This document shows positions 25,497 to 34,586 of a stretch of 58,683 nt of DNA, one piece after another (position 1 is the first letter of the stretch; each line of letters starts with the position of its first letter). The stretch lies in assembly GCA_031401675.1 (NCBI GenBank), contig JANNRR010000089.1, positions 1-58,683 on the forward strand. Direction: 5' to 3'. The position numbers were made by a program, and so were the translations under genes. The notes below the pieces were generated by a model. The model was not told the origin of the DNA, did not search any database, and saw only the letters and a list, made by a program, of their open reading frames with translations. Source of the stretch: JANNRR01 sp031401675. Lineage in GTDB: Bacteria > Pseudomonadota > Alphaproteobacteria > Rhodobacterales > Rhodobacteraceae.

Positions 25497-28432
25497 CCGA
25501 CATCCTCCGGCACCGGACTATCGCTGTCATCCCATTCGCCGAACCGCGCCAGGTGGTCGTAGTCGCCCTCAAAGCGGCGGCTGGCCACAGCGCGGCGGGA
25601 CGCGTAGCCCTGATCGCGTTCCTGGTATCGGGTGATCAGGCGGATGAGTTCCTGCCACACCGCGTCGGTCAGGCCGGGCGTCATTTCGGTCGCCAGCACC
25701 TTTGGTGTTGCGGTCAGGCCGATGTAGCGAATCTCGGCAACCGTGCGACCCGTGAGCCCGGCAAACGCGCCGCGCTCGGCCATTGCCGCCTCCAGCAGCA
25801 ACTGCTTGTCGAAATGGCGTTGCGCGTCAGGCGTTGGCGGCGCGCCGGTCTTGTAGTCAAGAATGTTCAGGCGGCCATCTTTCATCTCGTCGATGCGGTC
25901 GGGGCGGGCCGACAGGGTGAAATCGGGGTTTTCCAGCGTAACAGAGCCGGTTTTTTCCATCGCCACCGGGTGGCCGGGCCGGGCCGCCTGTTCGGCCAGA
26001 AACCAGTCGGCCAGCCGGTCCAGCCGGGCGCGCCACAGGCGGCGGGCGGCGGGCCACGGGATGTCGGCCAACAGCACGGCATCAGCGGTGGCCATCAGGC
26101 GGTCGCGGGCCTGATCCGGGGTTTCGGTCGGCCGGCGCTGGATGAACTGTTCCAGAATCGAGTGCAGCGCCAGCCCGCGTTCACGGGCATCGGGGGGCTG
26201 CAGCAGCGGGTCCAGCGGGCGCAGCCGCAGGATGTGTTTGGCATAGATCGCATAGGGGTCGCGGATCAGTCGGGTGATTTCGGTGACAAACAGGCCGCGC
26301 GGCCGTGCCGGGATCGGCGGGCGCGGGGCCGGGCGCTTTTCGGGCGCCAGCGCGGACGCGACATCAAGGCCGGCGGCCATCTGCAGCCGGACAGCGCCCC
26401 GCGCCCGCATTGCCGCCAGTGCCTCCGGCCCCGTTTGGTCCGGCAGCCCGGTCATCAGGTTGATCAGCCGGTTCAGCCAGCGCGACGGCACGGTTTCAGC
26501 CTCGGCATCGCGGGCGGCGCGGGTCAGGATCACCTGTGGCGCGGCAATCGCCTGCTGATAGTCGTGGGCCGACAGGCCGATCTGCCGTTCCGGCAGCAAC
26601 AGACCCACATTCTGTCGCATCTGGCGGTTCAGCCAGGGGTCGGGCGCGGGCCGGGCCGGCCAGATGCCATCGTTCAATCCGCCCAGAATCACCAGATCGG
26701 CCCCCTGCACCCGCGCCTCCAGCGTGCCCCAGATCATGATGCGGGGATGCGCCTGCACGGTTTCACGCACATCGCGGCGGTTCAGGATCGCGGTGAACAA
26801 GTCGGCGTAGTCGGCGGCTGTCAGGGTGCCGCCGTGCGTGGCTTCCCGCGACAATTCTTCGGTTGCTGCCTTGGCTTCGGCCCCGGCGGCACCCTGCCAC
26901 AGCCGCCCGGTGCCGGTGCCGCCGGGGCCGGCTGCCAGCACCTCGGCCAGCGCCAGATGGCGGGTCACATGGTCGACGAGTGCGCCGGGCCCCGGCTGAT
27001 CCAGCCGGGTGATGGCTGCGGCCAGCCAATTGGCCCAGGTCAGGCGGGCCGGGTCGGGTCCGGCCCAGGCGATCAGGTCGGCACCATGCGGGAACTGCGG
27101 GCCCTTCTTGCGCAGACGCAGCTCCAGCTCCCGAGTCGTCAGCAGATGCAGGCCACGGTCGGCCCCGGTTGCGGTCAGCGGGTGCTTCAGCAGCGTCAGC
27201 AGGCCCTCTGCCGTCAGTTTGCGCCCGATCAGGGCCGAAACGTGCCGCAGGAACCGGCCGGGAGCCGACAGGGCCAGCGGCCGGCCGGCGGAATCATCGG
27301 GGACGATGCCCCAGCGATCCAGCGCCGCCGTCACCTGCCGCGCCAGGGTGCGGTCCGGCGTGACAAGAGCGGCGAAAGATGTGCCCTCGGCCACCTGACG
27401 CAGACACAGCGCGATAGCCAGCGCTTCTTGCCGGGGTGAGGCGGCCTCGATCAGGATCAACCCGTCCGTCGCGGCCCGCAGGTCGCCCAGTGCCGGGCCT
27501 TCATGCAGCCACTGATCGGTGACCGGGGCCGGGCGCAGCGACAGCGACACCAGACGGTTGCGAGCGGCGCTTGGTGGCGGCGTGTCGTGCCAGGTGCGCA
27601 CGTCGGCGGGCCCGGCCTTCAGCCGGTCCAGCAGGCTGCGAAACCGGTACTGCGGGTGATCCTCGGCGGTCATCGCGTCCGCCAGCGCCTGCCAGGCGGC
27701 GTCGGGTTGATCGAAGTCGAATCCCGGCAGGACGACTGCACCCTGCGGCAGGTCCGCGACGGCCCGCATCAACAGGGCGGTGGCCCCGCGCGACCCGGTT
27801 GATCCGGCCACGATCACCGGATGCTGCGGCGGGGCCACGGCCCAGGCGGCGGTCAGGCGTTCCACCACCAGCCGCTGCCGCGCCTCGGCATCCGGTGGCT
27901 GGTCGGGGGCGAAATAGCCGCTGACGATGCGGATGAAGGACAGGCTGCGCTGCCAGTGAACGGCGTGATCGCTCAGGTCCAGCCGGGCGATGGCATCTGG
28001 CGTGACGCCTTCGCCCTGCATTTCGTCCATCAGTGTGGCCAGACTGTCGGCCAGATCATAGATCGCGGTCCGTGGCGCCAGGTCGGGATCACTGTCCAGC
28101 AGCCGTCCGATCAGCTGTGTCAGCTCCAGCCGGCGGCGCAGCGGCGGAATGGCGGGCGGCAGCCCGGCCATCACCGCATCCTGACCAAGGTCGGTGATCA
28201 GACGGACGCGCGGCAGCAACGCCGCACCGCCGTCGGCAAGCACCGCGCGCAGGCGGCGCTGCATCCGGCGGGTGTTCACGAACAGATCGACCCGGGCAAT
28301 CGCCTCTGGCGGCAGTGCGGCCATGCGGTGCCTCAGACCGGCAACCAGCGCGCGCGGGAAATCAACGCCGGGGGGCAGGGCGAACAGGCGGGGCTTGTCT
28401 GTCGGGTCAAACATCGCAGCTGGATCAAACAT
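25493..28432 (-). CDS. addB: Double-strand break repair protein AddB
   Basis: Small subunit of AddAB; family members contribute a second nuclease, while the helicase core is inactive or reduced. From the ATG at 28432 the protein is 979 residues and overlaps murU by eight bases. An alternative ATG at 28414 is possible, because the first 18 bases are nearly duplicated (two copies of an ATGTTTGA-type start). Recognisable segments are VDLFVNTRRMQRRL, ILGGLNDGIWPA, KHILRLRPLDPL, and the C-terminal nuclease RLNILDYKTGAPPTP with its D-x-K core. It is translationally linked to addA. Confidence 0.94.
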   Translation of the reverse strand: MFDPAAMFDPTDKPRLFALPPGVDFPRALVAGLRHRMAALPPEAIARVDLFVNTRRMQRRLRAVLADGGAALLPRVRLITDLGQDAVMAGLPPAIPPLRRRLELTQLIGRLLDSDPDLAPRTAIYDLADSLATLMDEMQGEGVTPDAIARLDLSDHAVHWQRSLSFIRIVSGYFAPDQPPDAEARQRLVVERLTAAWAVAPPQHPVIVAGSTGSRGATALLMRAVADLPQGAVVLPGFDFDQPDAAWQALADAMTAEDHPQYRFRSLLDRLKAGPADVRTWHDTPPPSAARNRLVSLSLRPAPVTDQWLHEGPALGDLRAATDGLILIEAASPRQEALAIALCLRQVAEGTSFAALVTPDRTLARQVTAALDRWGIVPDDSAGRPLALSAPGRFLRHVSALIGRKLTAEGLLTLLKHPLTATGADRGLHLLTTRELELRLRKKGPQFPHGADLIAWAGPDPARLTWANWLAAAITRLDQPGPGALVDHVTRHLALAEVLAAGPGGTGTGRLWQGAAGAEAKAATEELSREATHGGTLTAADYADLFTAILNRRDVRETVQAHPRIMIWGTLEARVQGADLVILGGLNDGIWPARPAPDPWLNRQMRQNVGLLLPERQIGLSAHDYQQAIAAPQVILTRAARDAEAETVPSRWLNRLINLMTGLPDQTGPEALAAMRARGAVRLQMAAGLDVASALAPEKRPAPRPPIPARPRGLFVTEITRLIRDPYAIYAKHILRLRPLDPLLQPPDARERGLALHSILEQFIQRRPTETPDQARDRLMATADAVLLADIPWPAARRLWRARLDRLADWFLAEQAARPGHPVAMEKTGSVTLENPDFTLSARPDRIDEMKDGRLNILDYKTGAPPTPDAQRHFDKQLLLEAAMAERGAFAGLTGRTVAEIRYIGLTATPKVLATEMTPGLTDAVWQELIRLITRYQERDQGYASRRAVASRRFEGDYDHLARFGEWDDSDSPVPEDVG

Positions 28433-29123
28433 CGCCGGACCCGGCCAGCAGGCGTTCGGCCCGGGCAAGGCCGTCGGGGGTGCCGACATCGCACCAGCCG
28501 CCGGGATGCAGCGTGCCATAGGACCGCCCGGCGGCAATCATCCGGTCCCACAAGCGGTTCAGCGAAAATGCCGGTTCGGGGAAATCGGCCAGCGCGTCGG
28601 TCCGGATGATCTGCGCGCCAAGGTAGACCTGATCCCGGCCCCGGCGAATGCGTCCATCGGCGGTCAGCGCGAAGTCGCCGCCACCGCCATGACCGCTGGC
28701 TGCGGCGGTCGGAAGCAGCAGCAGCAGCGCGTCCATCCGGTCCGGGTCCCAGGCGGCGCGCAGTGTTTGCAGCGGGTTCGGGCCGGTCCAGACCACATCG
28801 CTGTTCAGGGTGAATACCGGCCCGTCGCCCAGAAGCGGCAGGGCGTGGCGCAGTCCGCCGCCGGTTTCGAGGATCAGCGGAGCCTCGCGGGACAGGGCCA
28901 CATCTGGCCGGTGCGACAGGTGCGCCGCCAGCCGGTCGGGCAGGTAGTGCAGGTTCACCACCTTGCGCCGGATGCCCGCCGCATCGGCCAGGCCCAGCGC
29001 ATGATCGATCAGGGTCTGCCCGGCCACCGTCAGCAGCGGCTTCGGGCAATCGGCCGTCAGCGCGCCCATACGGGTGCCGAACCCGGCGGCGAACAGCATC
29101 AGCGCGTCGGGGCTTTGGCGCAT
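28425..29123 (-). CDS. murU: N-acetylmuramate-1-phosphate uridylyltransferase-type nucleotidyltransferase (MurU)
   Basis: A 232-residue sugar-1-phosphate nucleotidyltransferase. The N-terminal ALMLFAAGFGTRMG is the nucleotide-binding signature, CPKPLLTVAGQTLIDH continues the fold, and ETGGGLRHALPLLG and FTLNSDVVW are family landmarks; the final HPGGWCDVGTPDGLARAE matches the C-terminus of MurU-like enzymes. In relatives it forms UDP-MurNAc during peptidoglycan recycling. The neighbouring amgK, overlapping by about 25 bases, encodes the kinase for the preceding step, which strongly favours MurU over other sugar nucleotidyltransferases. Confidence 0.88.
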   Translation of the reverse strand: MRQSPDALMLFAAGFGTRMGALTADCPKPLLTVAGQTLIDHALGLADAAGIRRKVVNLHYLPDRLAAHLSHRPDVALSREAPLILETGGGLRHALPLLGDGPVFTLNSDVVWTGPNPLQTLRAAWDPDRMDALLLLLPTAAASGHGGGGDFALTADGRIRRGRDQVYLGAQIIRTDALADFPEPAFSLNRLWDRMIAAGRSYGTLHPGGWCDVGTPDGLARAERLLAGSGDV

Positions 29124-30115
29124 TGATCCTTGATCCGTTGCAGTCCCTGGGGTGTCGGTTCGGGTATCAGATCGCCGATCAGTGCCGCCAGCCCGGTCAG
29201 TTCCGGATGGTCAAGGTTTCGGCGAACGTGGCCCCAGACCCTTGGGATCAGGTCGACATACGTCGGCTTGCCATACAGCATCGACAGGCGGGCAAACACC
29301 CCCAGAATCCGCAGATTTCGCTGCGCCCCCAGCAGGGCATAGGCGGCAAGGAAATCCTGCGGTGACTGGCCAGAAGCCTTCAGATAGCGCGCGATCATGG
29401 CCGCTTGCAGGGTCTGCGGCACGTCGCGGCGGGCATCCTGCAGGATCGAGACCAGATCATAGGCCGGATGCGCCGCCATCGCGTCCTGAAAATCCAGGAG
29501 GCCGACACGCCGCACCCCGCGACGGCCGGGCAGCCAGATCAGGTTTTCGGCATGGTAATCGCGCAGCATCAGAACGGGCGCGGCGACTGCCAGCCGCTGT
29601 GCCAGCCCCTCGATTGTCGCGGCAAGCTCCGGCTGGCGATCGGAGGTGCGACCGGTCAGGCCGGGCAGGTACCAGTCGAGGACGGGCCGGACCATGTCGC
29701 CAAGCCAGGCCGGGTCTGCCGGTAGCAGGCCGTCGGGGGCCGGACGGCGGTGCAGGTGCCAAAGCGTGTCGATTGCGCTGGAATAGAGACTGTTTTGAAG
29801 CGATGGCTCTGCGACAACAACCCGGCTGAACACGGCATCGCCGAAATCCTCCAGCAACAGAAAGCCGTGCCCAACGTCCTCGGCCAGGACCTCCGGCGCG
29901 CTGAGGCCGATGGCTTTCAGATGACGGGCAATGCGCAGAAACGGGCGCACGTCCTGGCCCTGATCGGGGGGTGCATCCATCAGAACCGCCTGCGCACCGT
30001 CGGCAAGCCGCAGGCGTTCGTAGCGGCGGCCGGAGGCGTCGCCTGCCAAGGGCGTCCGGGTTGCTGTCCGCCACCCGGCCCGGTCCAGGAATTGGCGGGA
30101 AAGCTCATCCCGCAT
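29099..30115 (-). CDS. amgK: N-acetylmuramate/N-acetylglucosamine anomeric kinase-type phosphotransferase (AmgK)
   Basis: Phosphotransferase of 338 residues with the aminoglycoside-phosphotransferase fold. The nucleotide-binding N-lobe has GDASGRRYERL; the catalytic loop is LMLRDYHAENLIWL (Asp and Asn), and LLDFQDA is the metal-binding Asp. In other bacteria AmgK phosphorylates MurNAc and GlcNAc at C1 so that MurU can make UDP-MurNAc, bypassing de novo synthesis and fosfomycin-sensitive MurA. The start overlaps tsaE by about ten bases. The specific sugar substrate is inferred from its partner murU. Confidence 0.88.
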   Translation of the reverse strand: MRDELSRQFLDRAGWRTATRTPLAGDASGRRYERLRLADGAQAVLMDAPPDQGQDVRPFLRIARHLKAIGLSAPEVLAEDVGHGFLLLEDFGDAVFSRVVVAEPSLQNSLYSSAIDTLWHLHRRPAPDGLLPADPAWLGDMVRPVLDWYLPGLTGRTSDRQPELAATIEGLAQRLAVAAPVLMLRDYHAENLIWLPGRRGVRRVGLLDFQDAMAAHPAYDLVSILQDARRDVPQTLQAAMIARYLKASGQSPQDFLAAYALLGAQRNLRILGVFARLSMLYGKPTYVDLIPRVWGHVRRNLDHPELTGLAALIGDLIPEPTPQGLQRIKDQCAKAPTR

Positions 30116-30611
30116 CGCGCCACCCGGCCAGATCGGCGAACAGGCTTTGCCAGCGCGGGGCCACGGCGCTGATCGTCAGGTGCCGCAGGTCGTCCACCGG
30201 CGCAAATCGCAGGGTCAGCGCGTCCGAGGGTCGCAACCGGCCAAGACGGTCGGGCCATTCGATCAGGCACAGGGCATCCTGCATTGCCTGATCCAGCCCA
30301 AGATCAAGCACGTCATACGGGTGGGTCAGCCGGTACAGATCGGCATGCCAGATCTCCAGATCAGTCTCGTAGACCTGCACCAGGGTAAAGGTCGGCGACG
30401 GCACATCTTCGGCCCTGCCGACCGCTTGCAGCCGGGCCTGAATCAAAGCCCGCGCAAAATGGGTCTTGCCGGCACCGATCGGCCCATCCAGCAACAGCAC
30501 ATCGCCTTGTCGCAGGTGCGGCGCGATGAACTGCGCCAGCCGCGTGGTGGCGTCCGGCTTCGGCAGGGTCAGCGTCAGGATGCGGGGTGGCGCGGCGGGA
30601 ACATGTGACAT
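30105..30611 (-). CDS. tsaE: tRNA threonylcarbamoyladenosine biosynthesis ATPase TsaE
   Basis: TsaE is the ATPase partner of TsaB-TsaD in making t6A at position 37 of ANN-decoding tRNAs. The 168-residue protein (ATG at 30611) has Walker A DGPIGAGKTHFAR, SPTFTLVQVYE, and HADLYRL followed by CLIEWPDRLG, the usual C-terminal landmark. The frame is open three codons further upstream but MSHVPAAPP is the likelier N-terminus. It is the first gene of the tsaE-amgK-murU-addB-addA run, with overlaps between neighbours, so one transcript is likely. Confidence 0.95.
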   Translation of the reverse strand: MSHVPAAPPRILTLTLPKPDATTRLAQFIAPHLRQGDVLLLDGPIGAGKTHFARALIQARLQAVGRAEDVPSPTFTLVQVYETDLEIWHADLYRLTHPYDVLDLGLDQAMQDALCLIEWPDRLGRLRPSDALTLRFAPVDDLRHLTISAVAPRWQSLFADLAGWRDAG

Positions 30612-30652
30612 CCGGCGCACATTACCGCCCCGATCCTACCCCGCAAGCGCGA

Positions 30653-32293
30653 TCAGAGGCTTTCGGACCGTTCCACCAGCGCCAACGCCCCGGCAAGGTG
30701 CGACGCCGGGATCCGCGGGCGTCGAAGGCCGGGCTTGCGGCGACCGGCCAGAACCGCCGGTGCCGCTTCGGTCAGGCAGAAGCTGACGAGAGTCGAGCCG
30801 CCCTGAATCGGTGCCAGCCGGCAGGAAAGCTGGCGACCGTCCAGCAGAAAGACCTCGCCGGTCCAGGCAGCGCGCTCGGCCATCGCGCCGATGTAGTCGC
30901 GCGCCTTTGCCCAGACCGCGCTTGGCTGGCTGCCCTGAACCCAATACCGCGCCGCTTCTCCAATGCCGATTTCGCCAACCGTGCTGCAGGGATCGACCCC
31001 CCAAAGCCGGGTATAGGCAGCGTTGGACAACACAAGGACGCCGGCCGGGGAAAACACGGCGATGGCATCGCTCAGACTGTCGATCACCGACTGGCCGACC
31101 TCCAGTTCGGCACGGAACCGGCGGGTCAACGACATTTCCGCGCTGATATCCTCCAACAGCAGGGCCATCGCGCCATCCGGATGCGGCCGCCCGGTCACCC
31201 GGTAGGTCTGGCCGCTGGGCAGCGACCAGATTTCCTCGTACTGGCCGGACGAGGCGGCCCGTTCCAGTGCCGCCATCTGCTGACGCCAAAGCTTGTAATT
31301 CTTTGGCTCTGGCATCCGCTGTTCTTCGCGCAGCCGGTCCAGAAACGTGAACAGGGTCGGCCGCGCCGACAGGAATTCCGGACCAAGCCCGGTCAGATCG
31401 ATCAACGCCGGATTGAACAAGGCCAATTGGCGCTGCCGGTCAAAGATTGCCAGCCCGATCGGCAGATGCGCAAAGGTCTTTGTCAGGGTCTGGATGAATT
31501 CCCGCAGCGCCAATTCGGCCTGAACCGTGGCATCGGCGGGCAAGGCAAAATGCAGCGTCCCGTCGGCCTCGGGAAAGCAATAGCAGTCGAACCAGCTGGG
31601 CTTCTTTTCGTCGGGCAATTGCAGTTTTGCACGGCGGGATTTGCCCGGTTCGGCCAAGGGCGCGAATCCGGTGTCGAACAGATGTGGCAGCGGCCAGGTC
31701 TCGGCCCTGTCCTGCCCGTCGTGTGCGGCGGTCAGGGTGATGTAGGCCCGATTTGCCCAGGTGACGGCACCGCCCTGCCCTTCGCGCCAGACCAGAAGCG
31801 GCGCGGTATCCAGCGTTCCGCGCAGCCCCAGAAGCTCCTGATCCAGCGCCTGGTAGCTGAGCCGGTCCACCGACAGGGTGCGGCCTTCGTCGTGGTGCCG
31901 GGTCAGCGTGATGCGGGCAAGCCCCGAGCGCCATTCGGCAAGCAGGGTCATCGGATGATCGCCACTGCCGGAAAGAACCAGCCGCCGGATGTCACCAAGC
32001 CGTGCCATCTGCGCCTCGAACCCCGGGAAATGCGGCGCGAGCAGGGTGCACAGCCGGCCCCACGGCGCAGCGGGAACGCTGACGGCCGCCAGGAAGTCCC
32101 GGGCCGAATCGCTGGCATCGACCAGCACATCGGCATCGAACAGAAAAACCGTCTCTTCCGGGGTCGCCGTGAACAGCGAAATCGGCCTTGGCCGCTGGCG
32201 CGATTGCAGCGCCGCCAGAAATAGAATGGCAGTAAATGCTGCCACAACTGAAGTTGCGATCAACACGAATGCGATCGTCCACGATATTGGCAT
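30653..32293 (-). CDS. Membrane-anchored PAS-domain protein lacking a kinase domain
   Basis: A 546-residue sensory protein. One transmembrane helix lies at residues about 4-27; the rest is cytoplasmic. At least two PAS domains of the PAS_7 kind are visible: FAHLPIGLAIFDRQRQLALFNPALIDLTGL (about 290-320) and VIDSLSDAIAVFSPAGVLVLSNAAYTRLWG (about 425-455). No H-box, HATPase, GGDEF or receiver domain follows; the C-terminus is a short basic tail (RRKPGLRRPRIPAS). The ATG at 32293 is chosen because upstream codons encode no family-like segment. It lies downstream of regB on the same strand, across a 110-base gap that holds a CtrA-type box. Its output mechanism is unknown. Confidence 0.8.
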   Translation of the reverse strand: MPISWTIAFVLIATSVVAAFTAILFLAALQSRQRPRPISLFTATPEETVFLFDADVLVDASDSARDFLAAVSVPAAPWGRLCTLLAPHFPGFEAQMARLGDIRRLVLSGSGDHPMTLLAEWRSGLARITLTRHHDEGRTLSVDRLSYQALDQELLGLRGTLDTAPLLVWREGQGGAVTWANRAYITLTAAHDGQDRAETWPLPHLFDTGFAPLAEPGKSRRAKLQLPDEKKPSWFDCYCFPEADGTLHFALPADATVQAELALREFIQTLTKTFAHLPIGLAIFDRQRQLALFNPALIDLTGLGPEFLSARPTLFTFLDRLREEQRMPEPKNYKLWRQQMAALERAASSGQYEEIWSLPSGQTYRVTGRPHPDGAMALLLEDISAEMSLTRRFRAELEVGQSVIDSLSDAIAVFSPAGVLVLSNAAYTRLWGVDPCSTVGEIGIGEAARYWVQGSQPSAVWAKARDYIGAMAERAAWTGEVFLLDGRQLSCRLAPIQGGSTLVSFCLTEAAPAVLAGRRKPGLRRPRIPASHLAGALALVERSESL

Positions 32294-32359
32294 TGTCAGT
32301 CCCGACCCGAAACACACTTGGGGGTTAATCCCCCTTTGGCACAACTTTGGATAGTATGG

Positions 32360-32374
32360 TTAACGTATCGTTAA
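32360..32374. promoter_or_regulatory. CtrA-type binding box TTAA-N7-TTAA
   Basis: TTAACGTATCGTTAA fits the full CtrA consensus (two TTAA half-sites with a seven-base gap). It lies in the regB-PAS gap, 67 bases before the PAS gene start on the minus strand, a suitable distance for control of that promoter. The match is seen; binding is inferred. Confidence 0.5.
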
Positions 32375-32403
32375 GAGTGCGCGAATCCATGCCATATTCG
32401 CGC

Positions 32404-33801
32404 CTAGATTGCAATCGGCCTGTTTTCCCCCAATCTGTCATTCGTTGCCCGCGCGATACGGTCGCGCGGCCAGACCACCTCGACAATTGCACCACGCCGC
32501 AATGCCGCGCCCGGCGCCACCGGAAACTCGGCGGTGCCATTGGCAAAGCTGAGCGTGGCACCGGACCGTTCCAGCAACGTCTTGGCGATGAACAATCCCA
32601 GCCCCATGCCCTCATACTCGGGCCGCTGACCCCGGTCCGGCTCGGCGCGGCGACCCCGCACGAACGGATCGCCAATCCGTCCGATCAGTTGCGGCGGAAA
32701 CCCCGGCCCGTCGTCCATGATCCGCAAGGTGATCCGGTCGGCGGTCCACTCCGCCTCCACCCAGACCGCGCTCTGCGCGAAATCCACCGCATTCTGCACC
32801 AGGTTGCGGACGCCGTGGATGATTTCGGGCTGGCGGTGAATGTTTGGCGGGCGGTCGTCGGCATCCGAAAACGGGTCCGCCGACGACATGTCGTAATGGA
32901 TGGCCTTGCCCCGGCCGGCGTGCGGCTCTGCCGCTTCGCGGATCACGGCGGTCAACGGGGCCTGATGCAGATGCAGGTCATCCTTGCCGGCCCGGCCCAT
33001 CGACCGCAGGATGTCGCGGCAGCGGTCGGCCTGATCGCGGATCAGGGCGGCATCGTCGCGCAGGTCGGGGAAATCGGCCAGTTCCTCGATCAGTTCGGCG
33101 CTGACCAGCTTGATCGTCGCCAAGGGCGTGCCAAGCTCGTGCGCCGCTGCGGCGACGACGCCCCCCAGATCCGTCAGCTTCTGTTCGCGCGCCAGTGCCA
33201 TCTGGGTGGCGAACAGGGCGTCGGCCATCGAATGAATCTCGGACGCGACGCGCCAGGAATACAAGCCAAGGAATACGATTCCGGTGACAATCGCCAACCA
33301 GAAGCCAAAGCCGAAGATCGGCGGCATCATCAGCAGGTTTCCGGCATCGCTGCGCAGTGGCAGTGACCAGACCGACATCAGGGTAACCAGCCCGATGGCA
33401 GTCAGCCCAAGCACGACCGTGGTGCGCCATTGCAGCGCCGTCGCCGAAATCGTCACCGGTGCCAGGATCAGCAGCGCAAATGGATTGTTCAGCCCGCCGG
33501 TCAGAAACAGCAGAAACGCCAGCTGCGAAATGTCGAACAGCAGCGTCAGCATCGCTTCGGTTTCCGACAGCCGCTTGTTTTCAGGGAAAACAAACACCGA
33601 TATCAGGTTGGCGGCAACCGACGCCGCAACCGCCAGCAGGCACAGACCCAGCGGCAACGTCACCGCGAACACGTGTTCGGCCACCACGATTGCCACGATC
33701 TGACCGGCGATGGCCAGCCAGCGCAACAGGATCAGCGTGCGCAGCCGCACCCAGGCGCTGCGCGTCTCGCGGTACATGAAGCCTGGGCCAAGTGAGAACA
33801 T
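32404..33801 (-). CDS. regB: Redox-responsive sensor histidine kinase RegB (PrrB)
   Basis: Global redox sensor kinase, 465 residues, in the inner membrane. Six hydrophobic segments fill residues about 20-185. The ubiquinone-sensing heptapeptide GGLNNPF is at 102-108. The H-box AAAAHELGTPLATIKL has phospho-accepting H221, and the redox-active Cys is present as C261 in QADRCRDIL. The 40-residue H-to-C spacing is the same as in R. capsulatus RegB (H225, C265). The HATPase shows NLVQNAVDFA, DDGPGF and GMGLGLFIAKTLLE. It diverges from senC-regA, as in R. capsulatus. RegB phosphorylates RegA when respiration slows. Confidence 0.96.
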   Translation of the reverse strand: MFSLGPGFMYRETRSAWVRLRTLILLRWLAIAGQIVAIVVAEHVFAVTLPLGLCLLAVAASVAANLISVFVFPENKRLSETEAMLTLLFDISQLAFLLFLTGGLNNPFALLILAPVTISATALQWRTTVVLGLTAIGLVTLMSVWSLPLRSDAGNLLMMPPIFGFGFWLAIVTGIVFLGLYSWRVASEIHSMADALFATQMALAREQKLTDLGGVVAAAAHELGTPLATIKLVSAELIEELADFPDLRDDAALIRDQADRCRDILRSMGRAGKDDLHLHQAPLTAVIREAAEPHAGRGKAIHYDMSSADPFSDADDRPPNIHRQPEIIHGVRNLVQNAVDFAQSAVWVEAEWTADRITLRIMDDGPGFPPQLIGRIGDPFVRGRRAEPDRGQRPEYEGMGLGLFIAKTLLERSGATLSFANGTAEFPVAPGAALRRGAIVEVVWPRDRIARATNDRLGENRPIAI

Positions 33802-33893
33802 GCAGCGCCTTTGGCAGCGGGTGTGATCCCTTGTTAGTCGGCCGGGAATGGGGGATCAATGCGGCAAGGGGAAATACCGGGATGGAGCGAAAG

Positions 33894-34517
33894 ATGACGC
33901 GATTGTACGCTGGCAGTGCGGCGGCTCTGGTTTGCGCACTGCTGGCCGGAACGGCGTATGTGGTTCTGACGGCCAAACGCAGCGATGATCCGTTCGCAGC
34001 CTGCCGCAGCAGTGCCATCGCTGGCGGTACCGAGACGATCGGCGGGCCGTTCACGCTGGTGGACCACACCGGCACCACCGTGACCGATGTGCAGGTTTTT
34101 GCCAAGCCGTCGCTGTTGTATTTCGGCTATACTTTCTGCCCTGACATCTGCCCGGTGGACAATGCGCGCAATGCCGAGGCCGTGGACATTCTGGAAGAGC
34201 AGGGGTTCGACGCCACGCCGGTATTCATCACCATCGACCCGAAGCGCGATACGCCGGAAGTGCTGGCGAATTATGTGGATGCCATTCATCCTGACATGAT
34301 CGGCCTGACCGGAACCGAGGATCAGGTAAGAGCCGCGTCGCGGGCGTTCAAGACATTCTATCAGGCTCAGCCAGAGGTCGATGGCTACTATCTGATGGAT
34401 CACACCACGTTTACCTATCTGGTCCTGCCGGAAAAGGGTTTTGTCGAGTTCTTCCGGCGCGAGCTGCCGGCGGATCAATTGGCCGACAAAGCGGCCTGTT
34501 TCCTGACCCAGGATTGA
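33894..34517 (+). CDS. senC: SCO1/SenC/PrrC family copper chaperone
   Basis: Membrane-anchored thioredoxin-fold protein of 207 residues. The N-terminal helix (about residues 5-25) anchors it facing the periplasm. Copper ligands are the Cys pair in TFCPDIC (C82, C86) and a His in YLMDHTTF (H171); ITIDPKRDTPEVL is the family signature. It helps assemble the CuA/CuB sites of cytochrome oxidase and in Rhodobacter feeds into Reg/Prr redox signalling. The ATG at 33894 is preferred for its GGAGCG ribosome-binding sequence; an in-frame ATG lies four codons earlier. Together with regA and hvrA it forms the plus-strand arm of the reg locus. Confidence 0.94.
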   Translation: MTRLYAGSAAALVCALLAGTAYVVLTAKRSDDPFAACRSSAIAGGTETIGGPFTLVDHTGTTVTDVQVFAKPSLLYFGYTFCPDICPVDNARNAEAVDILEEQGFDATPVFITIDPKRDTPEVLANYVDAIHPDMIGLTGTEDQVRAASRAFKTFYQAQPEVDGYYLMDHTTFTYLVLPEKGFVEFFRRELPADQLADKAACFLTQD

Positions 34518-34586
34518 CCGGGGTTTGACCCGAACCCCTGATCGCTCTAGGTTTCGGCCAGAACAACCAGACCAGGGATTGGCTTG

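Noticed and set aside
25439..27439. A 666-codon plus-strand open frame opposite addB
   Set aside because: Antisense by-product; addB has coherent nuclease motifs in the other strand.
32318..32336. Terminator for regB (GGGGG/CCCCC stem)
   Set aside because: The stem is only five base pairs and has no T-run; not reported as a feature.
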